A stretch of 64,000 nucleotides of DNA from Heterodera schachtii (taxonomy: Eukaryota > Nematoda > Chromadorea > Rhabditida > Heteroderidae): positions 130,030 through 194,029 of the forward strand of contig SIJG01000178.1 of assembly GCA_023374025.1 (NCBI GenBank), in the 5' to 3' direction. The position numbers and the translations under genes are program-made. This document shows, in pieces, positions 47,455 to 59,209 of the stretch (position 1 is the first letter of the stretch; every line of letters begins with the position of its first letter). A model generated the notes under the pieces. It worked only from the letters and a program-made list of their open reading frames with translations. It was not told the DNA's origin and searched no databases.

Positions 47455-47620
47455 ATAAATACAATCCGGAATCCGGTTACGGATCCGGCAATTTGAAAAA
47501 TAGGGATTGACCGGATTAGCGGATTGACCGGATTATGAGAGACCGGATCCAGAATCCGGTACTTTTTGAAAATACCAGTCCGGTCCGGTCCGGCAGATTT
47601 GGAAATCGCGGTCTCTAAAA
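47455..47620. repeat. ACCGGATT-rich tract, hAT-like end
   Basis: Many copies of CCGGATT, GGATCCGG and CCGGTCCGG lie close together in an otherwise A+T-rich region. Read from the right on the minus strand the edge is TAGAGACCGCGATTTCC and then CCGGACCGG repeats. A TAGAG tip followed by CCGG words resembles the 57.3-kb repeat, whose right edge on the minus strand is TAGAGTTGAGCGGGACCGGG. I infer a solo end of a non-autonomous hAT-like element. Confidence 0.5.
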
Positions 47621-49384
47621 TATATTTTCTTCTTTGGTCCGAATTTTTATCAATATTTTTGTTCTTAATTTTTTTTTAGAATTCTTTTAAATTCATTGGT
47701 ACATTAATATTTTTTGTTGATTTAAAAAAAGATTTTTGGCTTTAAATCTTTTCACTTTTAAATCTCGACATGAGAATGCATTTCATTACTGAGCATTCGT
47801 TGCCGTTTTTAATATTCATTTTGTAAATATTAAATAAATTTTAATAAATTAATACATAAAATTAAAATTATTTTTTGATTTTAGATTAAATAATTCCTTA
47901 TTTTTTGTGTATTTAATTTTTTTTGTTACTTTTAATTACGCCATTGGGTTTATCTTTTTTCTTATCATTGGAAAATAATGTTTTGCAGTTTACGTTTAGC
48001 AATATTTAATAGAAAGGAAATATAAAATTAAAAATTCATAGAATTATTAAATAAAATAAAGTTTAATTCATAAAGTTGCTTTTAATTTTATATTTAAATT
48101 AATAAAACTTAGTGATCAAAAACCGTGTTTTGAAAAAGGTCGTCGAGACTTTTTTTTCACTTTATTTCATTTCAAAATTAAAGTGAGGTAAAGGAGCAAA
48201 ATTGCTGGTAACTAATGTTGTTTAATATTGTCTTAATTCCCATAATATAATAAAAAGCTTTTGTTATCATTTGTTTTTTGGTAATTAATTTGTATTTAAT
48301 TAAAAAAATTGTTATTATAGGAAAATCAAAGATTCATTAAACAAAAAAATCTTTAAACATTAAAATAATTGAGTTAATTTAATTAAATATTACACTTCTT
48401 TTTATTTTTGAATGATTATTTTAATTTTATTATTATTCATATCAAATATTTATTATCTTTTGTTGTTTTAATTTTTAGTATATTTTGGAAAATTATTTTT
48501 TATTTATTTATTTTATTTAATAGACTCAATTCTTTGCCAATCATTTTATATTTATTTTTTGGATTATTCTCGTTTTAGACCCGCTGACATTTTATTTTCA
48601 TAAATGGAAGTAAGCAAATATGAATTTAATAATTACATCTATGCACTTTTTTTATTTATCAAAAATTATTTAAAATAATTTGCTTTATTAATTTCTCTTG
48701 CAAAGGTTTTAAATTTTTGTTTTTTTATCTTTAAATGTTTAAAAATGTTTAATAAAAAAATCATAAATGTAATTGATTTAGATGTCTTGTTTGAACGCAT
48801 TATCTTATTATTTTTAAAATTAAATTTTTCATTTCAGTTTTAATTTATGCCTTTATTTAATTATTATTTTTTTATTATAAAGGGTTTTCACCTATAAAAT
48901 TTTTATATTTCTTGGCCCTATGATCAAAAATTTTTCAAATAATTTTTCAATTCAGTAAGACATAGTAATTTATTATCGTAAGCCGAATAAATAATTATGT
49001 AAATTGGAAATCTTGTCTATTTTTACAAATAACTTATTAAAAAAATAAAACAAATAAAAGCTTTATATCTGGCGTGAATCCTGTAAAATTCGCTTTTTTT
49101 ATACACGCATATTTTAATATCCTTTAAATTTTAAGCAAAATGTGTTTTTCAGGTTTTAACAAAAGTATATTAGGTATTTTGTTCATATATCATATAAATA
49201 AATTTCCTTTTTTCTGCGAATAATTAAGTATTCAGAATCCAAAATTCGAGAAAAATACGTCTGCTTTTGCCCACACAGTTCCAAAAAGCGAGAGGTGAAC
49301 CAAAAATAGAGAGTTCAAAGAAAAATGCATCTCTTATTTATAATTTTGGCATACAGCGTCATGAAATGAGCTCTGTACCGAAAA
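47621..49384. other. A+T-rich non-coding stretch
   Basis: No frame, repeat or RNA-like structure that I can support. Confidence 0.5.
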
Positions 49385-49448
49385 ATAGCATCTGTAACTC
49401 AGTAGGGCAAAAAGGGTGGAGGTTCGAGTCCGCTCAATGGCATCGATC
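49385..49448 (+). pseudogene. tRNA-like relic with A-box and B-box words
   Basis: TAACTCAGTAGGG resembles an A box and GGTTCGAGTCC is a perfect B box. Only about a dozen bases separate them, too few for an anticodon arm, so this cannot be a working tRNA. It fits a deleted tRNA gene or the head of a tRNA-derived SINE. The 64-codon frame through it (49267-49461) begins at TTG and is not credible as a gene. Confidence 0.45.
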
Positions 49449-51525
49449 TTATAACGGTTGAAAATTGTTTTGGAGAAAACAAAATTGACAATCATTTAAA
49501 GAAGTATTATTATTTTTATTTTAATGCTAATGAAAAAGTATATTTTTCTATATTAATTTCAATTGATAACTTATATTTTGATTTTTAATTTTATTCGGTT
49601 TTTAAAATTTTATTTTACTATTTTTATCTCATGTTCTTTCGTCTGTTTCGAAGGGTCTTCTCAGAGTCAGTCGACTGATTGCTTTGCACATTTAATAAAG
49701 ATTTTTATTTGATTAAATAATTAAAAATAAAATTTTCGTTTGTTTATTAATAAATTTATTTTCATATTAAGCAATTGCCAAAGAGTTTGGATTTTTAGGT
49801 TATGTCTGAATTAAATTTTATTTATTTTATATTTAATTAATGTTTGGCTTATATCAAAAATATATTTTTTATATATATTCTTATTATTTGTTCTTTTAAG
49901 TTGCATAATTTTAAAACCATTTGAAACTTTTATTGTTGAGATTGCCTATAAATATATTTATTATTTTTGTAGAAATTTAATATTAACCCTTATTTAATTT
50001 CTAAAAGAATTTAAATTAACAATTCCAATGCTTTTATTAAATTATAAATTTTAAGAAAAGGGGGAAAATTTTTTTTAAAAATTTTAAACAATTTTTTATA
50101 GATTTCTTATAATAATGTTAATTTATAGAGAAATAAACTAAATATGTGCTTTATTTGTATTAAATAAGTAAAAAGCTTTTTAAAAGCTTTATAGTAAGTA
50201 ATATTATTGTGACAAATATTTTTGGAATTATGAATTGATAGCATTAAATATTTTTATTTTATTATTGACTTTGAAAAACAATTAATTTTTTATCCCGTTA
50301 CTTATGGTTTAAACTTTTGTTTTTATAAAATATGCCTTTGTAATTATTTTTTCTTTTGTTGAATTAATTGTAAAATAAGTTCATTTTAATATCTTTCTTT
50401 AACCAAAAATCTATTATTTAATTAATATTTATTATTTTTTAATTCCTGACAGTTTATTTTAATTCCTTTTTTAATTAATTTTAAATATCCAAAAGTAAGT
50501 AAGAAAGCAAATAAATGTTGTAAATTCATTCTCTCGTTTAATTTTTTATTTATTAAAAAATATTAAAATTTTTTGTTTTTAAAAATCTTAAGTTTAATTG
50601 GTCCCAAAGGAAATAATTTCATTCAGATCATTTTTTTCTAAAAGTAAGTTACAAAAATCATAAGTCCGAATTGAAGAATAGTGTCAAAATTTTAAACTAA
50701 AAATTGAGTAAAAATAATTTTTATTCACTGGGAAAATGAGGTACATTTTGCAAATTTTTATACAAAATACGCATCCGATTATTGAATAATTCTTTTTAAC
50801 AACGTAAAAAGTGTTACTTTTTTTTCATTCATTTATCAATTTATTATGTTCTAATTGTTGTTTATTGAGAATAGCATCATTAATTATGACGTTACCAATG
50901 CTTTTGAATCCTTTGTTGATTAATGTTTTTTAAATTACATATAAATTTCGTAAGATTTATGATATGTATTAAATATGTACATATGTGCTTTTATTATTTC
51001 TTTTATTTAATTAATTGTAAAATAAGTTTATTATAGTATCTTTTATATCTTTTTGTTTCTTTAATCTCACGACCAGCGGCATTTACAATAGTAACTCAGC
51101 GTCATTCTTTGATTCATTTGATTATTAATTCGATAAAATGTTATGTTAAGATTTATTATCAATGTAAATTTATTCCATTTTATTTTTTTGTTCAAGTATG
51201 AATATAAAAATTTTTATCAGAATTTTAAAAAGAATTTACTGTACGTATATTTTTCCTTTATAATTTTATCCGCTTTAGCCAAAAATTATTATTATTATTA
51301 TTCTTTAAAATTTTATTTCTTTCTTCCTTGAGAGCTTTATTGTAATAATACCTTATTTTTAATTAGATTTTAAAATAATATGCATTTTATAATTTTCTTG
51401 AAGCTCCAGTATGATATATTTTTGGTATTTATTCTTTCCATTCTGTTATCATATAAATTCTTTCTCAATACTAAATGAGAATAATTTTTCATCACGTAAA
51501 TTAAACTTTTATTTCTAATTTTTCT
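49449..51525. other. A+T-rich non-coding stretch
   Basis: A 12-bp palindrome, TCAGTCGACTGA, occurs at about 49668-49679. No gene or element was seen. Confidence 0.5.
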
Positions 51526-51575
51526 CCCAGCAGCGCCAATGGCACCGCCCACCCCCCCCCCACCCCCAAAAATAC
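51526..51575 (-). repeat. G+C hairpin motif, copy E, with adjoining C tract
   Basis: On the minus strand GCGGTGCC, then ATT, then GGCGCTGC forms an eight-pair stem. Compared with copy A the outer right strand has changed, but pairing is kept by a G-T pair. A run of C's interrupted by A (51547-51566) follows, as a G run precedes copy A. Confidence 0.55.
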
Positions 51576-54500
51576 AAAAAATTTAAAATTAGATTATTAA
51601 CTTATTTAAATTTGATTTATAAAATGTGTTAAATAATTTTGCTCTGTTTGTTTCATACCAATTAGTTATCACTTTTATTGTACAAAATATTCTTTTTTAA
51701 AGTTTCAATTTAACTTAAATATAAATCCTTTTTAAAAATTAGATAATAATATTTTTTAAATTTTCTAATAATTTATTATAGAATACAATTTAAAAAACAA
51801 AATATTATTTATATTTAACATTTTTTATAAATCTCTTGCACAGGTAATAAGAAAAGCAATAAAAGTAGTTTTGAGTGTTTTTGAGTCTGGGCCCTATGTT
51901 TAATATTGAATCAAATAAACCGACTTCGAAAAAATTAAAATATATGCGTTATATTATAGACATAAAAGAAGAAAAAACATTAAAATAATATTAAAGCAAA
52001 TGACGATGTTTAGAAAAAAAACATTTATAATTTCTAACGTGCAAGATAATAAACTAGACACCATGGAATGAAAAAATAATGCAAATTTAAACAACATTTT
52101 AAAGCAAAACATTTAGTTAGTTTATTCATTGTGTTGTATTTTTGATTATTGTTATAATTTAATAAAAGAAGCACAATCTAAATCAACAAAAGAATACAAA
52201 AAAGAAATCGACTAAAGAAACTTTAACCAAACACAATGTGAGAGAATGAGAAAATAAAATAAAAAATTTTGTGTTCATTGAAATATCTTATATCGAATAT
52301 TTATAATTTATTTCGATAAAATAATGGATATTATCCAATATGTCTTTTTATTAAAAAATCAACAAAATAACAATCGTAAAACCAAGAAATCCAAAAAAAG
52401 CATCACGACAGCGAGTGAATCATTATATTACGTAAAAACAAATAAATAAAAATAAACAATAATACAAAATAAAAAAATAAACAATAATACGAAAGATTTT
52501 TTAATTAAATACATAAAAAAACGTAAATTAAAATATTGCTTAATTGGTGCGAAAGGATATGTTTCCAATAAATAGAAATGAAAATAAAAAACATACTTTT
52601 AATTATTAACATAAAATAGAATGTTATTTATTATGCATAATGGATAAGAATAAAAAATATTTATATAAAATAATTCATTTAAGTTCAATAAATTAATGTA
52701 GTGCATAAGACAATGGAACCCAATCTTTAAATACGCCAAAAATTCATTTAATAAATATATTCTTAAAAAAATTATTTTATAAAAGATTGGATGTGGATAT
52801 TGACGGGTCATTTGCGTTGTTTAAATTTTTGGTTCTGTTTCTTTTTTGAAATGGCGTAAAATTTTTGAATATATCTAATAAAATATTGAATTTTCTTATT
52901 ATTTTATCATAACGAATATATGAAATACTTTTTAAGTTAGTTAATTCATTTTTTCATTTTATCCTTAAGAGAAAATAAGTTATATTATTTATTTTATGAT
53001 ATAATAATAATAGTTACATATTTTCATATATAAGTAAATTTTTATTTCAATTTTTCACAATTATATACAGATTTTATTAATCCTATTTAAATATTATACT
53101 CACTTTAAATTACTTTGCGATTTTATTCTATTTTAAATGACTATCTTGTTGGATTTTATAATTAAAGATGTCGCTTTAACTTTTCTTTCTTAAAATTATT
53201 TGTTTAATAATAAATATAAATATTATGTGATTTTTGCAAAAGATATTTTATTTTTTTTTAATTTTTATTTTATAAATATGCTTAAATGTAATTATCATTT
53301 AACTAAAATTTATTTCTTTTATTTAAAGTGTAAACTAAGTTTATTTATTATCTTTTAACTGTTTTTGCTCTTTAATATCACGTTCCATAAAGCCTTTTTC
53401 AGAAGGTTTCGCTTTTCGAGATTCTTTAAAAATGCTTAACCAATTTTGTTAAAATTTTTTATATAATTGGATTTTTGCATTAGTAATGTTATTTTAGTAT
53501 ATAAATTATTGCTTTTTATAATTTTTTTCCTAAAGCTGGGCAAATCCACAAAAATGCTATTTACCATAACTGCAAATTTATCAAAACCCTTTTATAAAAT
53601 TTTTTTGAATAAATGCAAAATTTGTTTATTCCACTCTATCCTATTAGTAATTTCTTTATTATTTATGAAATTAGTGTTATCTTTATAATTATTTGATAAA
53701 GATTATTTTGTAATTATGGTATAAATTTTTTCTATTTAGAATATTTCTTTAACTATTGGTCGGACATTTATGCGATTTTTTTTATCTTACATTTCTAGTT
53801 TTGTTGTATTAGTTCATCTTTAATTTAATAATCAAAAATTTTAAATTAAAAAATCTTTAATTCTTTTGGAACATAAACAAAATTAAAAACTACTTTTGCC
53901 ATATCTTTATTATTAAACAGTTTATAAAAAATTCTTTTATACTTTTTCAAAAAGTGATTTTTATTATCTTTGTTTTTTATTTCATCATTAAAATCCTGTG
54001 CTCTTGATGGACTTCAAGTTCGATTCTCTTCGATATTTTTTATGTGTATTATATTGCAAATTCTTTAGTATTTTCATTAAATATGAAATACAATGTTATA
54101 ATATTCATATAAAATTTAGGCATTTAAAAATTTATTTTAGAATTCTTTATTATAAATTATAGAATAAAAAATTTAAGAAATATTTAAAGCTATTTAATAT
54201 GACCATATTTTGCCGTATTTATTATTTATTTTTTTTATGTAGATTTAATTTTATTTCTATTCTTTATAAATATGTACCTTAATAAATATAAATCTTTTTC
54301 TTTTCCAATTGAAAATTTTTTTTTACATCTTTAAATTTTAAAAACTTAATTCATATATTTATTTCATTATTATGAATTATCCAATTAATTATAGTACCTC
54401 TTTTTATTGCAATATTAATGTTCACGGTTGATGTATAGAAACAAAAAGCAACTACAAATGGCGCGAATGAAGAGTATATTCGCGTAATAAATAATAAAAA

Positions 54501-54929
54501 AAAACATTTTTTTTTCCACAAATTTAAATTGTTTTATTTATATATTTGAATTTTCATAATGTCTCTTTTTTTCATAAATAATTAATTTGCTATAAATTTC
54601 TCCGGAACCAGAACATTTTGCATACATCATGTCGAATGTCGATTTACTGAACTTTTTATTGGACAAAATTATTGAAATTATCAATTCATCAAAATAAAAA
54701 GCAATTTATTTTTTAGTTTAGATTTTGTTTTTTTAAGATTATTTTCTTTTTTATTCTTAGTAAAAACATACAAGAAAAAATGCGCTTATACATAATTATG
54801 AATATAATATTTAAATTATCTCAATTGCGTGATTAATGAAAAATTTTGTCTTAAATGAAGTATTAATTATTCACTAGTATCTTTTATATTTTCCTACTAA
54901 ATTTTTGTTATTTATTTATTAATCAGATT
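51576..54929. other. A+T-rich non-coding stretch
   Basis: Frames at 52599-52811 and 53467-53688 are low-complexity. A lone B-box-like word, AAGTTCGATTCTC, occurs at about 54018-54030 without an A box. Confidence 0.5.
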
Positions 54930-54944
54930 TATGTGAGGAATTTT

Positions 54945-55325
54945 GCTGACCATGCCAAAAATGGATATTCTACCACTAATTATTCACGGATTTTTTCTGG
55001 TTGAGAATAAGATTTATCATTCATGGACAATTGATGTCAACCAAAAAATAATGATAGAGTTTACAATAAACTACAAAAAGCAAATAAAAAAAAATCAATA
55101 TGAATGAACAAAACCAAAATAATTAATTTAAAAATAAATAATTTATGCATCATTAGAGAAGTGATTTTTAGTGATTTAACATTCTTTTTTTTAGCTCAAT
55201 TTTTATGAAGAAATTAGCTCAAAAACGAAGTTATTGATGGTACTATCCGTTACTTGAAATCACAATTTTGTAGTTTCGTCGCTAAAATAGTTCAATTTTT
55301 CATTATTTCAGCATTTTTTGGAACA
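54945..55325. repeat. Composite dispersed repeat shared with 0.9, 3.8 and 18.4 kb
   Basis: The words ACCATGCCAAAAATGG and TATTCACGGATTTTTTCTGG (54950-55000) match the interior of the MITE at 675-1564. CATTAGAGAAGTGATTTTTAG (55152) matches the left end of the 18411 element. The minus strand at 55275-55322 carries ATGCTGAAATAATGAAAAA and ACTATTTTAGCGACGAA, shared with 3765-3855. The segment is a mosaic of at least two old families; no termini can be drawn. Confidence 0.45.
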
Positions 55326-55580
55326 TTAAATATTTCAAAAGTATGTAGTTTCAAAAATTCTAATCATATTTTTTGCCAAAAACTGTTGCACAATGTGTCA
55401 AAATTTGCAAATCTACAATTGTACCACAAATAGTAATTTGTAAAAATCCCTATAAGAAATTCTATTGCCAATAATTTATCATCCATTGAATTAATGGTGG
55501 TGCAGAAAATGTATTTTTAAGTTTTTTTTAGTTTTATTTTTTGGTATCTATTTTTTCGTAAATTTAATCCCTCACAACTT

Positions 55581-55606
55581 TCTAAAATTCTCAGATTCGC
55601 CCAAGT
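55581..55606 (+). repeat. Dispersed repeat word (CTCAGAWTCGCCCAAGTT), copy 2
   Basis: TCTAAAATTCTCAGATTCGC then CCAAGTT matches 9892-9917. Confidence 0.45.
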
Positions 55607-56194
55607 TTTATGAACCATTAAAAAGAATACGATTATCAAATATTAAGATTATTCTTTGATTTTAAGACAAAACTAAATAAAAAATTTCAACATTAGCAAA
55701 GAATTTTAAAATTAAAGATTAACATCAAAAGATTATTAGTTAAAAGTATTATTAATTTTTAAATTATTTTATTACAACATTCGCAACATCATCAAGGACC
55801 TTAAGTGAAGTAAAAGCCAAATTGATATTCAAATCAATTTTAAACAACAATATTTTTTTGTTAAATCTAGTTGAAACGAGAAATAAAAAAACCGCAAATA
55901 ATAATTATTTATTTTTATAATCTTAAAATAACTATATGAATAAATGAAAATATTATAAATAACAACTCCATTATCAATAATAAATTATTAAAATTATAAT
56001 AAAGCAATATAATTGATTGGATTAAGTAAATAATTAATTAAAAGCAATTTAAACAACAATTGGCACTTATAAAAATCGAACAAAATGAATAAAATATTCA
56101 AAATATTTGATTAATAAAAATATTATAGCAATACATCGAACAAAAATTTAATAATTAATAATTAAAAATTACTTAAACAAACATTATTACTGTA
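55607..56194. other. A+T-rich non-coding stretch
   Basis: No feature seen. Confidence 0.55.
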
Positions 56195-56385
56195 ACGTAC
56201 AGTACCCCTCTCTTTCCCCCTTACAATTTTTCCCGAGCAACTCCGGAGAAGGAAAATCGTCTCCGTCCTTTTTCCGTTTCCCCTCCCCTTTCCGATTCCC
56301 GGATAAAATTCATCTTTGGTTTTCCTCCCCACGCCCTTCCCGGACCGTCCCTCATTGTCAGCAGTCCCTCTTTTGGCCATTTTTC
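56195..56385. repeat. TC- and G+C-rich islet, possible transposon end
   Basis: Dense CCCCTTTCC and TTCCCGG words, led by CAGTACCCCTCTCTTTCC at 56200. The islet is strongly purine-biased on the minus strand, where a 72-codon frame (56162-56380) reads G, K and R repeats and is probably compositional. Its style fits the other C-rich element ends here, but no inverted partner was found. Confidence 0.4.
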
Positions 56386-56424
56386 ATTCAAATACTTTTG
56401 GAATTCGGATCACTATCATTTTCA

Positions 56425-56512
56425 CCGATTTCACATTCAATTTCAATTCCATTTTCATATTTAATTTCAATTCCATTTCTAATATTCAATTCGCAACCAT
56501 TTTTCATTTTTA
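56425..56512 (+). repeat. Degenerate TTTCAATTCCATT minisatellite
   Basis: About six imperfect copies of a TTTCAATTCCATTTTCATAT-like unit follow each other directly. The plus-strand frame through it (56316-56513) only reads the repeat. Confidence 0.65.
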
Positions 56513-56642
56513 AAATAAATAAATTGATCAAGTTAATTGGATAATGGAGAAGTAAAGAAGAGAATATGGAAATTATAAAGAGTGGAAAATTAATTAAAGG
56601 GAATTGGGCAATTAAAAATGAAATGGGAAATTAATTAATTAT

Positions 56643-56737
56643 CAATAAAAAGAATTAATGTATATTTTTACAAATTTAAAACATTGGAAATAAAAAGAAT
56701 TAATTTATATTTACAAATTTAAAAAACTCGGAAATTG
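56643..56737 (+). repeat. Two tandem copies of a unit of about 47 bp
   Basis: AATAAAAAGAATTAATGTAT... through ACATTGGAA is followed at once by AATAAAAAGAATTAATTTAT... through AACTCGGAA. Differences are few. Confidence 0.7.
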
Positions 56738-56978
56738 TTTATTAAAAAAGGAAAAAGTTTTCAAAACTTATTTAAATTGTGTAATTAAAATAATAATGGG
56801 AAAAAAATAAATTCAGCAATTAATTATAATCGGTTCACTTTGATTTGATTGCTAAAAAAAATGACCATATAATAAAAAAATTTCGTTCGAGTTTGGATTT
56901 TTAAAAATTTATTTATTATAAATATTAATAACTGATTAAAATGGTTAACGACTTAAAAAATAGTTTTTTGTTTAATAA

Positions 56979-57049
56979 GTTCAACTGTGGTCTGGCTAAA
57001 CCTTCTGCCTCTCATTATTTTTAGCTTGGGTTCAATTCCCTTACTGAAC
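56979..57049 (+). pseudogene. tRNA pseudogene, 71 nt
   Basis: The length and arm order fit a tRNA. The acceptor strands GTTCAAC and ACTGAAC pair at five of seven positions. A D arm pairs GGT with ACC around CTGGCTAA. A T arm has TGGG and CCC around TTCAATT. The T loop lies exactly seven bases plus a stem from the 3' acceptor strand. The anticodon stem does not pair, so the anticodon cannot be read reliably (CAT is visible in the loop region). This is a decayed tRNA or a tRNA-derived SINE head; no T-run terminator pairs with an intact gene. Confidence 0.45.
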
Positions 57050-57199
57050 AGAAATTTTTTAAATATTTTCTTTACATTATTTCAATTGAAATTTAATTAA
57101 TAAAAAATATCTCAACTTAGAAATTATTATTTATTCTTTTTATAAACAGTCTAAAACCGCAAATTTAACCAAAAATAATCATTTTTTGACAAATTCTGT

Positions 57200-57395
57200 T
57201 AACAAATCGCACTGAAATTTTCAAATTTTTTTCAAAAAAATTTTACCTTTTGAAAATTCCCGGTTGGTCCCGGTCCCGGCTTTTCTCGCGGTCCCGGTCC
57301 TGGTCGAAAAACTTTGTCCGGGTCCCGACTTTTCTGGTCCCGGCAAGTCCCGGTCCAGGTTTTTGTCAAATTTCCCGGTCCCGCTCAACTCTAAT
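57200..57395. repeat. GGTCCCGG-rich dispersed repeat, copy 2
   Basis: Partner of 9125-9335 with the same word order. On the minus strand the right edge reads TAGAGTTGAGCGGGACCGGG, a YARNG-type hAT tip followed by CCGG-rich subterminal words. Only one end is visible, so it is either a solo end or the element is very short. Confidence 0.65.
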
Positions 57396-58633
57396 ACATT
57401 GGATATTTTGAATTAATTTGTTGGCTTTGCTGTTCATTTATCTGTTGTCAGGATGAACGAATTGCTTAATTATTATCAATTGATAAATTTTCCTCGTCAG
57501 AAATCCTAAATTAAGGTGTTACGGGTGTTTGGCCCACATAAAATTATTTTTAAGTTATTAATAATGAGTTGAAAAAAGTGAAAATTCAATCTAAATATTT
57601 ATTGTGCAATAATTTGAATATTTTTTATTAATTTATTCCGAATATATTATAGTGGAATTTAATATCTATTTAAAAATATTTTTCATCATTTAAAAAACAT
57701 ATTTTAATTACTTTATTTGAGACTGAATTTTCACTTTTTAGAATATTTAAAAAATTATGAGCAAAGAAATATGTAATTCTTATATTTTTAACGTTAATAT
57801 AAAAATAAATTTTATTCTTAAAATTTGGAAAATAAATTTATTTTTTTTAAAAATGTTAAAATTAAATATAGGTGAATTTTATATTAGAAGTTGTCGGATT
57901 TTTACTTTCTTTGAATGCTCTTTTTTAAATTTCTTAATTATTTTAATATATTTTTCTTTAAATTACTTTAAGGATTAATATATTAAAATTATTAAATGAA
58001 GAATATCTAATGTATCTTTTTTTCTCGGGATGAATTCACACAAATTGGTAGTGTGCCCAAGCTGCGAATTATAATGGACTGTATAAATAATTTAGGTTTA
58101 TTTTTTCTTTATTTTTTTTCGTATACTTAATTAACTTTTAAAAAATTTAATTATTTATCTCTTTTCTTTTATGAAATCTTATTATCTCCATAATTTACTT
58201 TTATTTTTCTCTGATTTAGTGCCGGAAAATAAAAATAATAAGTAATTTTTTATTGTTAAATTTGTTAATTTTTTTTATGAAAAAAAAGAAATTATAATTC
58301 ATTTTGCTAAGAAAAAATATTTTGTTAAATAAATAATTTTTCCTTTTGCGTCTTAAAATAAAAATTGTCACTGTTTATAAGCATGGGTCGAAATCCAAAT
58401 TAAATAATAATCAGTTTTATTGGTTTTATAACATTTAAAAAAATTTTTATTAATAATATTTTTGTCTTGTGTTTTTTTAAATTTATTCTGACCTGATAAA
58501 TATTGTATCAATTTTCAATTATTTTTCTATTACTTTAAGAAAAAATACAATACATTTAAATAAATCTCTTGGTGATGATACGCATATTAAAATATAAAAC
58601 ATAAGTTATATTATTCGTATTTTTTTAATGAAG
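57396..58633. other. A+T-rich non-coding stretch
   Basis: The frame at 57757-57978 (73 codons, F/I/K/L/N-rich) is low-complexity. Nothing else was seen. Confidence 0.5.
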
Positions 58634-59209
58634 ATGATAATATTTAAAGTTAGTAAAAGAAATGAGGCTTTTTAAATCCTTCAAATAAAATATTAATTAC
58701 TAAATAAACAAAAATTTAGTTTACATAAAATTTAAAAAAATCACAAACCACATTGTCAAATTTTATATTTTTAAAATTTATGTTATTATTAAAGAAAAGA
58801 TATTAAATATAAATTGGATTTTAAAACCAAATAGCATAAAAAATTAAATCCAAAAATCATAGTAAAATATCTTGAAATGCTAAATAAAAATAAAAACATT
58901 AATAATGCAATTTTATTCAATATAATCAAATATTAGGCGTATTTAATGTTTTTATTTTTATTTAGCATTTCAAGATATTTTACTATGATTTTTGGATTTA
59001 ATTTTTTATGCTATTTGGTTTTAAAATCCAATTTATATTTAGTATCTTTTCTTTAATAATAACATAAATTTTAAAAATATAAAATTTGACAATGTGGTTT
59101 GTGATTTTTAAATTTTATGTAAACTAAATTTTTGTTTATTTAGTAATTAATATTTTATTTGAAGGATTTAAAAAGCCTCATTTCTTTTACTAACTTTAAA
59201 TATTATCAT
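58634..59209. repeat. 576-bp A+T-rich palindrome (Pal3)
   Basis: Arms 58634-58902 and 58943-59209 are near-perfect inverted copies around a 40-bp loop. No target duplication or G+C-rich tip is seen, unlike Pal1 and Pal2. The arms have the same A+T content as the local background, so this may be an inverted duplication of ordinary sequence rather than a transposon. Palindrome Pal4 begins at the next base. Confidence 0.9.

Noticed and set aside
49267..49461. 64-codon plus frame
   Set aside because: It begins at TTG and contains the tRNA-like relic with a perfect B box; a gene is less likely than a SINE remnant.
54018..54030. AAGTTCGATTCTC as a tRNA B box
   Set aside because: No A box or pairing arms lie at the right distance upstream.
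56162..56380. 72-codon G/K/R-rich minus frame
   Set aside because: It coincides with a TC-rich islet whose strong strand bias removes stop codons; the translation is low-complexity.
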